From Dialister sp. UBA7295 (GTDB taxonomy: Bacteria > Bacillota > Negativicutes > Veillonellales > Dialisteraceae), in assembly GCA_002471975.1 (NCBI GenBank), contig DKQZ01000052.1, positions 10,078-17,617 of the forward strand: a DNA stretch of 7,540 bases, in the 5' to 3' direction. Positions 1 through 5,316 of the stretch are shown here, piece by piece. The notes below the pieces were generated by a model. It made no database searches, was not told the DNA's origin, and saw only the letters and a list, made by a program, of their open reading frames with translations. How positions within the stretch are numbered: the first letter of the stretch is position 1; each line of letters starts with the position of its first letter. A program made the position numbers and the translations under genes.

Positions 1-964
1 GCCGAAGTGGATCGCCATAGCCATTCCGGAGAAAGCGGCCTGCTTCGTCGCCCGGCCCATGATCCTTGTGGCCACCATCTGTAAACCGCTGGTCCTCTTT
101 TCCACCTGGTCCACCAAAGTGGTGGTTTCCATGATGGGCATCAAAATGGGCACCGAGCAGCCTGTTTCCGAGGAAGAAATCAAAGTCCTCCTCCAGCAGG
201 GCGCCAAGATGGGTACTTTCGATAAAGAAGAACCGGAAATCATTGACAACGTTTTCGAGCTGAACGACCGGACCGCTGCCGACTGCATGACGGCAAGGCC
301 CCAGCTCACCTGGATTGACCTCGAAGACGATGAAAAGAAAATATGGAAGGATATTTCCGAATCCTCCCATTTCCGCCTGCCTGTGGGGAGCGGCTCCCTG
401 GATGAATTCAAGGGCCTGGCAGACGTATCGGAAGTGCTGAAGGACCAGCATGACCATCCGGGAAAAGCACTGAAGAAATCCATCATGGATACGGTGCATA
501 CGACGATTTACATCCCGGAAACACTGATCCTTACCAAAATTCTGAAACTCTTCAAGACGAGAGGGGTGCATGAAGCTATTGTCATCGACGAATACGGTAC
601 CCTGTCCGGCCTCGTCACGCTTCATGATTTACTGGAAGAAATCGTGGGCGATATGCCCGGCGGTGAGGAAGATATCCTGGAAGAGCAGAATAAATTCATT
701 CGCAGGAGCGACAATTCCTGGCTGGTGGAAGGACTCTGCTCCATCGATGATTTTCGTGAATATTTCCACATAGAAGACGAATTTCCCGGAGAAGCCGAAG
801 GCTACTACAAGACGCTGGGCGGCTTCATCACCTATTCTCTGGGCTACATTCCCAAAGAAACAGAAAAGACAAAATACGGCCGGTACACCTTTGAGGTGGT
901 GGACTGTGATAACCGCCGCATCGATAAAGTACTGGTGACCAGAGGAAAAGAAAAGGAGAAATAA
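1..964 (+). CDS. CorC/HlyC (CNNM-like) CBS-domain membrane protein, 5' truncated by window edge
   Basis: The reading frame is open from base 2, so the gene starts left of the window. The ATG at 59 is internal: the 19 codons before it read PKWIAIAIPEKAACFVARP, which resembles the end of a DUF21 transmembrane domain (PEK...VARP). Counting from the Met at 59, residues 1-30 are the last membrane helix. Residues 36-75 are the linker (VSEEEIKVLL... FELNDR), 76-200 a CBS pair (CMTAR, then VIDEYG and GLVTLHDLLEEIVGDMP), and 215-297 the CorC_HlyC C-terminal domain (SWLVEG, TLGGF, FEVVDCDNRRIDKVLV). Family members sit in the cytoplasmic membrane and are linked to Mg2+/Co2+ efflux or resistance; the old name hemolysin is misleading. 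The ion is not determined here. The stop lies one base before the next ATG, so the two genes are probably translationally coupled. Confidence 0.93.
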   Translation, partial: PKWIAIAIPEKAACFVARPMILVATICKPLVLFSTWSTKVVVSMMGIKMGTEQPVSEEEIKVLLQQGAKMGTFDKEEPEIIDNVFELNDRTAADCMTARPQLTWIDLEDDEKKIWKDISESSHFRLPVGSGSLDEFKGLADVSEVLKDQHDHPGKALKKSIMDTVHTTIYIPETLILTKILKLFKTRGVHEAIVIDEYGTLSGLVTLHDLLEEIVGDMPGGEEDILEEQNKFIRRSDNSWLVEGLCSIDDFREYFHIEDEFPGEAEGYYKTLGGFITYSLGYIPKETEKTKYGRYTFEVVDCDNRRIDKVLVTRGKEKEK

Positions 965-965
965 A

Positions 966-1487
966 ATGGATACAGAAGAAACAACGGAAAAATCACTGGG
1001 CGAGCGCATCCTTGCCCTCCGTCAGGAACTGGAGGAGAATAAAGGCTTCCTTCAGACCTACATGCTCGCTCCTTCCGACGACCTCCGTCCGGCGGAAGAA
1101 GAAAGGATTCGTGAAGTTTCCCGCCTGGCCGATGAAATGGTGGACATCCTGAATGAAATGATGGAGGAAAACAATTCCAGTGCCGTGGAAGATGTGATGA
1201 ACGATGATGTGGACCTGGAATTCAAGACCCACACCCTGGGTGTGGCTGACGGTTCCGATAACATTGAAGGCGACTGGAACCTGGATGAAGAGGAAATGAA
1301 GGAAATCAGCGAAGCCAGCCTGCCGGAAGCCGAAGAAATCCTGGAGAAGAAGAAACAGAAGAAAGAAAAGAAATCCTGTCATTCGAAGAAAGAAAAGAAA
1401 TCAAAGAAAGATAAGAAGAATAAAAAGGATAAGAAATCCAAAAAAGAGAAAAAGGGGAAAGAGGCAGAAGAGCAGGCTGCGGATTGA
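966..1487 (+). CDS. Small acidic protein with lysine-repeat tail, function unknown
   Basis: I do not recognise a definite family for these 173 residues. The start is supported by AAGGAG at 952-957, inside the end of the upstream gene, with a 1-nt intergenic gap, so it is probably co-translated with the CorC/HlyC gene. Residues 1-125 are strongly acidic and predicted helical. Residues 128-165 are a lysine tail built on K-K-x triplets (KKEKKSKKDKKNKKDKKSKK), followed by a short acidic end. There are no membrane segments or signal peptide, so it should be cytoplasmic. Residues 11-68 (LRQELEENK..., then VSRLADEMVDIL) weakly recall the two-helix hairpin of Spo0E-type aspartyl-phosphate phosphatases, whose motif is SQELD; only the S and D positions fit, so this is a guess. 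The basic tail could bind nucleic acid or anionic membrane. Confidence 0.8.
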   Translation: MDTEETTEKSLGERILALRQELEENKGFLQTYMLAPSDDLRPAEEERIREVSRLADEMVDILNEMMEENNSSAVEDVMNDDVDLEFKTHTLGVADGSDNIEGDWNLDEEEMKEISEASLPEAEEILEKKKQKKEKKSCHSKKEKKSKKDKKNKKDKKSKKEKKGKEAEEQAAD

Positions 1488-1502
1488 TTCATATGGTGTG
1501 AA

Positions 1503-1537
1503 TCGTTCTTCGTTGTTCGTTATTCGTTCTTCGTGAA
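1503..1537 (+). repeat. Heptamer array, five units, consensus TCGTTNT
   Basis: Five adjoining 7-bp units start at 1503, 1510, 1517, 1524 and 1531. Four read TCGTTCT, TCGTTGT, TCGTTAT and TCGTTCT, and the last (TCGTGAA) is degenerate. The array begins 15 bp after the stop of the acidic-protein gene. It faces a heptamer array of opposite orientation at 1665-1727 whose reverse-strand units (for example TAGTTCT) differ from these at one base. No coding function is seen. Confidence 0.75.
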
Positions 1538-1542
1538 GGATA

Positions 1543-1630
1543 TGGCTGCTTTGCAGCCAACCGTATATAACGGCCTCCGGCCCCTCTTATGGATTGATGA
1601 AAAGAGCATGCTTCCGGAAGGGGCATGCTC
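1543..1630 (+). other. String of four small hairpins between heptamer arrays
   Basis: Four dyads follow each other. TGGCTGC (1543-1549) pairs with GCAGCCA (1553-1559) over a TTT loop. CCGT (1561-1564) pairs with ACGG (1570-1573). GGCC (1572-1575) pairs with GGCC (1579-1582), competing slightly with the previous one. GAGCATGC (1604-1611) pairs with GCATGCTC (1623-1630), with the palindrome TTCCGGAA in its loop. The last could be a terminator for the 966-1487 gene, but only a weak T-rich stretch follows (CCTGTATTT), so I call it a hairpin rather than an intrinsic terminator. Confidence 0.5.
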
Positions 1631-1664
1631 CCTGTATTTGGAATAGAAATGGTTCAGTCTTCTT

Positions 1665-1727
1665 ACTGCTGATGGCTGATGGCTAACCACTAAAAACTAA
1701 AAACTAAGAACTAAGCACTACAGACTG
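1665..1727 (-). repeat. Heptamer array, nine units, consensus TAGTNNT on the minus strand
   Basis: On the + strand nine 7-bp units run in phase from 1665 to 1727, each with CT at positions 5-6; AAAACTA occurs at 1693 and 1700, AGAACTA at 1707 and AGCACTA at 1714. The first three (ACTGCTG, ATGGCTG, ATGGCTA) are diverged. On the minus strand the units read TAGTNNT, and one reads CAGCAGT, a unit also present in the array at 3939-3987. A 7-bp inverted pair, TCAGTCT (1654-1660) and AGACTGA (1722-1728), brackets the array. It ends 3 bp before the udp ribosome binding site. Confidence 0.8.
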
Positions 1728-1742
1728 ACAAGGAGGAAAGAT

Positions 1743-2546
1743 ATGCCCAATTACGCTGCCCCGGGAGAAGTCATGTACCATACCGGGCTTACGAAGGAAA
1801 TGATTGAGGGCGCGAAATATGCCCTGGTCCCCGGAGATCCGGGACGGGTGGAAGGCCTGGCAAAAGCACTGGATGAAAAAGCGGTCTATGTATGCTCTCA
1901 TCGTGATTTCACCACCTGGAAAGCAAAAGTGGCGGGGAAAACGGTTCTCGTCATGTCTACCGGCATGGGCGGTCCCTGCGTGACTTTTGCAGTGGAAGAA
2001 CTGGCCCGCCTGGGCGTTACCACTTTCATCCGGGTAGGAACCACCGGTTCCATTCAGGAAGACCTGAATCTGGGAGATCTGGTCATCAATAAAGGGGCGG
2101 TCCGGGAAGACGGAGCCTCGAAAGCCTATGCACCTTTCAATTATCCGGCCATGGCCGATATGCGGGTGACATTGGCTCTGGAGCAGGCGGCAAAGGAACT
2201 CAGGGTTCCATACAAAACCGGTATTTCCATTTCCACCGACTCCTTCTGGCCCGGCCAGGAACGGTATGACAGCTTCAAAGGCTATGTGGTGAGAAGACTT
2301 CAGGGAAGCCTCAATGAATACCGCTCTCTTGGCTGCACGAATTTTGAAATGGAAAATGCCACCCTTTTCACCCTGACCTCCGTGCTGGGCCTCAAAGCAG
2401 GCTCCATCTGCGGCGTCGTGGCCAAAAGGACAGACAGCGAATCCGTGGCGCCCCATGAAGTATACGAACTGGCGGAAAAACGGTTCCAGGCAGTCGTAAA
2501 AAGAGCGATGGAAATGATGATGGGGAGATTTATGGTGACCATCTGA
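1743..2546 (+). CDS. udp: Uridine phosphorylase
   Basis: This protein phosphorolyses uridine to uracil and ribose 1-phosphate in pyrimidine salvage, in the cytoplasm. It has 267 residues against about 253 in E. coli Udp, to which it aligns almost end to end from memory. Visible family signatures are VPGDPGRVE (29-37, phosphate loop), SHRDFTTW (52-59, with the Arg that reaches a neighbouring subunit's active site), STGMGGP (72-78), IRVGTTGSIQ (96-105), DGASKAYAP (123-131), GQERYD (171-176, uracil-binding Gln and Arg) and FEMENATL (201-208, ribose-binding Glu-Met-Glu). All expected active-site residues appear intact. The start is fixed by AGGAGG at 1731-1736. The gene appears monocistronic: repeat-rich gaps flank it and a strong terminator follows at 2622-2648. 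A related purine phosphorylase is unlikely given GQERYD plus FEMEN. Confidence 0.95.
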   Translation: MPNYAAPGEVMYHTGLTKEMIEGAKYALVPGDPGRVEGLAKALDEKAVYVCSHRDFTTWKAKVAGKTVLVMSTGMGGPCVTFAVEELARLGVTTFIRVGTTGSIQEDLNLGDLVINKGAVREDGASKAYAPFNYPAMADMRVTLALEQAAKELRVPYKTGISISTDSFWPGQERYDSFKGYVVRRLQGSLNEYRSLGCTNFEMENATLFTLTSVLGLKAGSICGVVAKRTDSESVAPHEVYELAEKRFQAVVKRAMEMMMGRFMVTI

Positions 2547-2572
2547 GTCAATAAAAAAGAATAACTTTTGTT

Positions 2573-2616
2573 TCGGGGCTGTCGGGATTCATTTCGGGGA
2601 TATCGGGGCTGTCGGA
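2573..2616 (+). repeat. TCGGG array, 9-bp spacing, + orientation
   Basis: TCGG(G) cores begin at 2573, 2582, 2594, 2603 and 2612, that is at spacings of 9, 12, 9 and 9 bp. The unit TCGGGGCTG occurs twice (2573 and 2603). The array starts 26 bp after the udp stop codon and ends just before the terminator. Its reverse complement is mirrored by the array at 2730-2774. Confidence 0.75.
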
Positions 2617-2621
2617 AAGGT

Positions 2622-2648
2622 GAGCGCCCTGGGGGCGCTCGATTTTTT
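2622..2648 (+). terminator. Rho-independent terminator of udp
   Basis: GAGCGCCC (2622-2629) pairs perfectly with GGGCGCTC (2633-2640) over a TGG loop. A six-T run follows at 2643-2648. This is a strong GC stem placed 75 bp after the udp stop. Confidence 0.9.
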
Positions 2649-2698
2649 ATGGTCTTTTGTCAGGTAAGTTTAATGCGGTGTATTCTATTTTATATATT

Positions 2699-2724
2699 GG
2701 CGGGCTTTTATACTGATGCCCGCC
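2699..2724. other. GC-rich hairpin between repeat arrays
   Basis: GGCGGGC (2699-2705) and GCCCGCC (2718-2724) form a perfect 7-bp stem with a 12-nt A/T-rich loop. No T-run follows on either strand, so it is not a standard terminator. It lies just inside the minus-orientation TCGGG array. Confidence 0.55.
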
Positions 2725-2729
2725 ACCAT

Positions 2730-2774
2730 CCCGAGTCTCCCGAAACTCCCGATACACCCGATACCCCCGATTCA
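2730..2774 (-). repeat. TCGGG array, five 9-bp units, minus orientation
   Basis: Five exact 9-bp steps begin at 2730, 2739, 2748, 2757 and 2766, each starting CCCGA on the + strand (CCCGAGTCT, CCCGAAACT, CCCGATACA, CCCGATACC, CCCGATTCA). On the minus strand these are TCGGG units of the same family as 2573-2616, so the two arrays form an imperfect inverted repeat around the udp terminator. Confidence 0.8.
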
Positions 2775-2848
2775 AAAGTCTTGAATTTTTTTATGTAAAC
2801 AACACTATATAAGGGTTGAACACGTTTTCCAAAAACCTCATCTCCCCC

Positions 2849-2877
2849 TTGCGCTTACCTTAAAAATCATTTATCAT
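2849..2877 (+). promoter_or_regulatory. Weak sigma-A promoter candidate for the gene at 2931
   Basis: TTGCGC (2849-2854) and TATCAT (2872-2877) are separated by 17 bp, 54 bp ahead of the start codon. The -35 matches consensus only at TTG. An alternative is TTGAAT (2781-2786) with TATATA (2806-2811), but the 19-bp spacer is long. Confidence 0.3.
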
Positions 2878-2930
2878 AATAGCGATATACTGCATTATTT
2901 TCAGAACCGGAATTAAAGGAGTTTCCAATA

Positions 2931-3194
2931 ATGAGAGCAAGAGGTCTTTTATTTGGTGTGGCTGTGGCATTTGGCGTATGGAATATCATCAACAGTGGTG
3001 TCACTGTGCGGTCTGTCGCCATCCTGGCCATGATCCTGGTCTGCCTGGCCATCAATTTCTATAATTACCAGCAGAAGAAAAAAGCCAGAGAAGAAGCGGA
3101 GAATGAAGTTCGGGAGAAGGAAGAAATCCGCCAGCTCCGCGCCCAGGCAAGGCGTAAACAGAATCACAGACAGAGAAGACATAATAAGAAGTAA
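2931..3194 (+). CDS. Small two-helix membrane protein with basic, charged tail
   Basis: I do not recognise a family for these 87 residues. Helix 1 spans about residues 5-20 (GLLFGVAVAFGVWNII) and helix 2 about 26-44 (VRSVAILAMILVCLAINFY). Residues 47-87 are a highly charged, probably helical cytoplasmic tail (QQKKKAREEAENEVREKE...) ending in an Arg/Lys/His-rich stretch. The start is supported by AAAGGAG at 2915-2921, 9 nt upstream. A UUCG-loop terminator follows 21 bp after the stop, so it may be a single-gene unit. The Arg/Lys tail could contact RNA, ribosomes or phospholipid head groups; this is inference only. Confidence 0.8.
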   Translation: MRARGLLFGVAVAFGVWNIINSGVTVRSVAILAMILVCLAINFYNYQQKKKAREEAENEVREKEEIRQLRAQARRKQNHRQRRHNKK

Positions 3195-3215
3195 TTCCAG
3201 TCTGATTGCATTTCC

Positions 3216-3234
3216 GGGGCCTTCGGGCCTTTTT
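3216..3234 (+). terminator. UUCG-tetraloop intrinsic terminator
   Basis: GGCC (3218-3221) pairs with GGCC (3226-3229) around a C(TTCG)G tetraloop; two G-T pairs extend it outward (3216-3217 with 3230-3231). The T-run is 3230-3234. The stem is short, but the loop is exceptionally stable. It lies only 23 nt before the next start codon. Confidence 0.75.
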
Positions 3235-3257
3235 CAGTGAATCAAATTGAGGCTTTT

Positions 3258-3941
3258 ATGGAATATATGCCGGCCGCCCTGATGTATCGCTGGGCCGTCT
3301 TTATCCTGCTGGTGGTGGGACTCGTTCTTCTTGCCAAACATAAAGTCCTGACGCCCTTCGTCTTCTGGTCAAGGGTCCAGTACTATACGTTTTCCACCTT
3401 CACCCTCTTTGTGGTCTGGCTGGGAGCCACCCTTTTCCGGGTGGATTTTCCTTTCCTTTACAGCGCTGACTGCCGCTACATCGTGGCGGCCAGCCTGGGA
3501 ACCCTTTCCCTCATGTACCACCTTATCGTGAGACCGGGGGCCATCCGTACCCACAAATTGAACGACATCAGCTACGAGCATTTTTCTTTCTATAATTACA
3601 TATTTCACTACTTCATCCCCATCCTCATGACGGTGGACTATATTTTCTTCGTGAACAAGACTGATATGCACTGGTACACCATGTTCACCTGGATGATTTA
3701 TCCTGCCTTCTACGTGGTTTTCGTGTATTTCCGCGCCTGGGTCACCATCGTCACCCACGGGAAGTCCCATCTCTATCCCTATACCTTCATGGATCCCAAT
3801 TACCATGGCATCTGGGACATCACGAAAGGCTGCCTTATCGTGGGCGCCCAGTTTTTTGTCATAGGTGTCTTTGTCTACGCCGCGGGAGAAGGACTATGGC
3901 TCCTCGGCATCCCTCCGGTCTCCTGGACGTATAATGGGTAG
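3258..3941 (+). CDS. Pr6Pr-type (FAR-17a/AIG1-like) six-helix membrane protein
   Basis: Predicted helices lie at about residues 8-26, 41-60, 75-91, 112-132, 141-163 and 190-210 of 227. The signatures recall the Pr6Pr family, a bacterial relative of FAR-17a/AIG1 proteins: HYFIP (117-121), an Asp inside the fourth helix region (127), W-x-x-YP (145-149) and YPYTFMD (173-179). Eukaryotic AIG1/ADTRP relatives are membrane hydrolases of fatty-acid esters of hydroxy fatty acids; whether bacterial members share that is not known to me. I start at ATG 3258 because GAGG (3249-3252) precedes it. An upstream in-frame GTG at 3237 has no Shine-Dalgarno sequence and abuts the T-run of the preceding terminator. 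The stop TAG (3939-3941) is also the first bases of a heptamer array, and an intrinsic terminator follows. Confidence 0.8.
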   Translation: MEYMPAALMYRWAVFILLVVGLVLLAKHKVLTPFVFWSRVQYYTFSTFTLFVVWLGATLFRVDFPFLYSADCRYIVAASLGTLSLMYHLIVRPGAIRTHKLNDISYEHFSFYNYIFHYFIPILMTVDYIFFVNKTDMHWYTMFTWMIYPAFYVVFVYFRAWVTIVTHGKSHLYPYTFMDPNYHGIWDITKGCLIVGAQFFVIGVFVYAAGEGLWLLGIPPVSWTYNG

Positions 3942-3987
3942 TATGCAGTAGTCAGCAGTTAGTGATTAGTGATGAGTGAGACGTAAG
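3939..3987 (+). repeat. Heptamer array, seven units, consensus TAGTNNT
   Basis: Units step by 7 bp from 3939 to 3987; TAGTGAT occurs at 3960 and 3967, CAGCAGT at 3953 and CAGTAGT at 3946. AGT at positions 2-4 is the common core, and the last unit (ACGTAAG) is degenerate. The first unit contains the stop codon of the Pr6Pr gene. The family is the one seen on the minus strand at 1665-1727. Confidence 0.8.
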
Positions 3988-3990
3988 TGA

Positions 3991-4020
3991 CGGGCCGGAA
4001 ATAGAAGGCCCGCCATTTTT
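3991..4020 (+). terminator. Rho-independent terminator of the Pr6Pr gene
   Basis: CGGGCC (3991-3996) pairs with GGCCCG (4007-4012) over a 10-nt purine-rich loop. A five-T run follows at 4016-4020 after CCA. Confidence 0.8.
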
Positions 4021-4058
4021 ATATGGCTAAGCAGGATTGGTTTGCACCTTCCAGATTA

Positions 4059-4093
4059 AAAGCTGACAACTCATTACTAACTACTCATCCCTT
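4059..4093 (-). repeat. Heptamer array, about five degenerate units, minus orientation
   Basis: Units AAAGCTG, ACAACTC, ATTACTA, ACTACTC and ATCCCTT step by 7 bp from 4059 with CT at positions 5-6, the same phase rule as 1665-1727. On the minus strand they are TAGT/GAGT-type heptamers, so with 3939-3987 they form an inverted pair around the terminator at 3991-4020. The last unit is uncertain. Confidence 0.65.
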
Positions 4094-4097
4094 TCTT

Positions 4098-4124
4098 TTT
4101 TCAACCGGAAATATATGCTATAAT
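4098..4124 (+). promoter_or_regulatory. Extended -10 promoter of the PH-domain gene
   Basis: A consensus TATAAT at 4119-4124 is preceded by TGC (4116-4118), an extended -10. The -35 is poor: TTTTCA (4098-4103) at a 15-bp spacing is the best match, which an extended -10 can tolerate. The predicted start is near 4131, about 49 nt before the start codon. Confidence 0.7.
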
Positions 4125-4130
4125 ATTTCC
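4107..4130. promoter_or_regulatory. Operator-like inverted repeat over the -10 box
   Basis: GGAAATAT (4107-4114) and ATATTTCC (4123-4130) are perfect inverted 8-mers separated by 8 bp, and the -10 box lies in the spacer and second arm. A regulator bound here would block RNA polymerase. The same arms fused as a 12-bp palindrome, GGAAATATTTCC, occur at 5632-5643. Confidence 0.4.
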
Positions 4131-4179
4131 ATCGCGTTTTATGGAACTATTTCCACTGCTTTTGCTGAAGGAGTCATTC

Positions 4180-5061
4180 ATGGCAAAGACAACTGAGACG
4201 AAAGATTTCGTCGACCATTCGATTTTCTACAGATTCTACGCCCTGCCTCTGGCGATCGGCTATATCCTCTGGCTGGCCTACATCGGCTATACGGATATTT
4301 ACTACGGTCTTATGATCAACCATCATGTGCCGGTTATCGACGTAGGTATCCAGCTTGCCATCCTCTGGTGGCTGCTTGACATCACCCTGACGAAGACCAC
4401 CTACCGGCTTGAAAAAGACAAGCTTTACATGATCAAGACGGGTCTCTGGACGAAGAAGGAACTGAACCTTCCCTACGAAGATATCTTCGGCGTTCACCAT
4501 TTCAAAAACCAGCTGATGAAACCGGTCACCTACCGCTATACCTTCCATGAATATTCCAAGCTGGATAATCGTCCCATCTGGTCCCTGCTCTATGATATCG
4601 GCAGCGACAAGAAAGTAGGCCGTGTCCTCATGAAAGCATCGGAAGAATTCTGGAAAGAATTCGAAAAGCGCATGCCCGGCCAGATCCGGATCCCTCAGGA
4701 AGAAGTGGTCATGTTTACCTACAAGGCCATGGAAAAGAAACTCCGGGACCAGGGCTATTTCAAGGACCATCCGGAAATGTCCTTTGAAGAAGGAATCAAG
4801 CAGCTCCGCCAGAAAGGCACTGAAATGGGCGGCCGTGAAGACGAACTGACGGGCGCTGACTTCCATGGAGAAGAAGTGGAACTGGAAAACGGCACTTCCA
4901 AAGAAACCCTGGAAGCTGCCCGCCGCAGAAAAGCCATCCGGGATGAGGAACCGGAAAAAACGGCAAAGACTGAAACAGAACCGGCCCCAGCAGAGAAAGC
5001 CCCTGAAAAGCCGGAAACGAAAGAAGAACCGGACGACCATAAAGAATCTGAAAAGAAATAA
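4180..5061 (+). CDS. Membrane protein with bacterial PH-like (YdbS/YdbT-type) domain and disordered tail
   Basis: This has 293 residues from ATG 4180, chosen because AAGGAG (4168-4173) lies 6 nt before it; an in-frame ATG at 4141 lacks such a site and is close to the predicted transcription start. Two helices (about 20-37 and 52-70) are followed directly by a bPH2-like domain: TTYRLEKDKLYMIKTGLW (73-90), LPYEDIFGVHHFKN (97-110) and VGRVLMKASEEFWKEFEKRM (146-165). This TM-TM-PH order is typical of YdbS/YdbT-like envelope proteins of unknown biochemical role. Residues 166-240 are a helical extension, and 241-293 a Glu/Lys/Pro-rich disordered tail (KPETKEEPDDHKESEKK). It has its own promoter and terminator, so it is probably monocistronic. 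Confidence 0.8.
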   Translation: MAKTTETKDFVDHSIFYRFYALPLAIGYILWLAYIGYTDIYYGLMINHHVPVIDVGIQLAILWWLLDITLTKTTYRLEKDKLYMIKTGLWTKKELNLPYEDIFGVHHFKNQLMKPVTYRYTFHEYSKLDNRPIWSLLYDIGSDKKVGRVLMKASEEFWKEFEKRMPGQIRIPQEEVVMFTYKAMEKKLRDQGYFKDHPEMSFEEGIKQLRQKGTEMGGREDELTGADFHGEEVELENGTSKETLEAARRRKAIRDEEPEKTAKTETEPAPAEKAPEKPETKEEPDDHKESEKK

Positions 5062-5063
5062 GG

Positions 5064-5095
5064 AAAAGCACCCCGCTCCGGCAGGGTGCTTTTTT
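5064..5095 (+). terminator. Rho-independent terminator of the PH-domain gene
   Basis: AGCACCC (5067-5073) pairs with GGGTGCT (5084-5090) over a 10-nt loop, extended by AAA against TTT. The T-run is 5090-5095. It begins 3 nt after the stop codon. Confidence 0.9.
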
Positions 5096-5146
5096 GCTGC
5101 AGCCGGCAGCGGGGTATAAATAAGGGGAGGCTCCCATTATAGAAAA

Positions 5147-5160
5147 TATAGTATACTATG
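5147..5160. promoter_or_regulatory. Operator-like dyad 1 (TATAG-TATA-CTATG)
   Basis: TATAGTATACTATG contains a perfect 12-bp palindrome (5148-5159) and matches the CATAG-N4-CTATG pattern of three further sites downstream except for the first base. It includes -10-like hexamers (TATAGT, TATACT), but no credible -35 lies upstream. Confidence 0.5.
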
Positions 5161-5223
5161 CATTTAAGGAGCGCAGGTACCATTTATTGGAAACAGGGAA
5201 ATCGATTTGCCGCTAGGCCCTAA

Positions 5224-5255
5224 AATGCAAATGACAGAGCGGTCTGATTTGCATT
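5224..5255. promoter_or_regulatory. Long imperfect inverted repeat in the control region
   Basis: AATGCAAAT (5224-5232) pairs with ATTTGCATT (5247-5255); inside, CAGA (5235-5238) pairs with TCTG (5243-5246) around GCGG, leaving a 2-nt bulge. The 13-bp stem overlaps the promoter-like pair at 5231-5259. Its ATGCAAA/TTTGCAT arms recur in the terminator hairpin at 5319-5338. It may be an operator, or an RNA hairpin if transcription starts further upstream. Confidence 0.5.
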
Positions 5256-5259
5256 AAAT
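5231..5259 (+). promoter_or_regulatory. Promoter candidate P1 with dyad 2 at its start point
   Basis: ATGACA (5231-5236, 5 of 6 to consensus) and TTAAAT (5254-5259, 4 of 6) are exactly 17 bp apart. The predicted start near 5266 lies within dyad 2 (5261-5274). Transcription from here would meet the terminator at 5317-5349 after about 80 nt. Confidence 0.4.
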
Positions 5260-5260
5260 A

Positions 5261-5274
5261 CATAGTACACGATG
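5261..5274. promoter_or_regulatory. Operator-like dyad 2 (CATAG-TACA-CGATG)
   Basis: CATAGTACACGATG matches CATAG-N4-CTATG with one mismatch. It begins 2 bp after the P1 -10 box, a position where a bound repressor would block initiation. Confidence 0.5.
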
Positions 5275-5291
5275 GAATCGAAAAACAATTA

Positions 5292-5305
5292 CATAGCACA
5301 CTATG
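5292..5305. promoter_or_regulatory. Operator-like dyad 3 (CATAG-CACA-CTATG)
   Basis: CATAGCACACTATG has perfect 5-bp inverted arms. It lies 31 bp from dyad 2 start to start, about three helical turns, so both would face the same side of the DNA. If transcribed, it can form a small RNA hairpin just before the terminator. Confidence 0.5.
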
Positions 5306-5316
5306 CAGTTAAAAAG

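Larger units (their letters stand above)
2547..2930. other. 384-bp gene-free gap with inverted 9-mer arrays, terminator and promoter candidate
   Basis: No convincing gene lies here. In order it holds a + orientation TCGGG array (2573-2616), the udp terminator (2622-2648), an A/T-rich stretch, a hairpin (2699-2724), a minus-orientation TCGGG array (2730-2774), and an A/T-rich segment with weak promoter-like elements ahead of the gene at 2931. An open frame from a TTG at 2568 to 2798 exists only because the repeats lack stops; its C-terminal Pro-Asp-Thr runs are the translated 9-mers. Confidence 0.7.

Noticed and set aside
1440..1446. A6G run resembling a -1 frameshift heptamer (A AAA AAG)
   Set aside because: The reading phase is AAA AAA GAG, not the N NNA AAA AAG phase needed for slippage, and no alternative frame of note follows.
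1704..2456. 250-codon open frame on the minus strand opposite udp
   Set aside because: It is a shadow of a clear udp gene; its composition is Cys/His/Phe-rich with no domain-like pattern.
2568..2798. 76-codon open frame from a TTG
   Set aside because: There is no ribosome binding site, it runs through the udp terminator, and its Pro-Asp-Thr end is just the translated 9-bp repeats.
3237..3257. GTG start for the Pr6Pr gene
   Set aside because: It abuts the terminator T-run and lacks a Shine-Dalgarno sequence; ATG 3258 has GAGG in front.
1503..4093. Repeat arrays as possible CRISPR
   Set aside because: Units are 7 or 9 bp, directly adjoining and degenerate, with no unique spacers and no cas gene.
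4141..4179. Upstream ATG for the PH-domain gene
   Set aside because: It lies about 10 nt after the predicted transcription start without a ribosome site; ATG 4180 has AAGGAG at good spacing.
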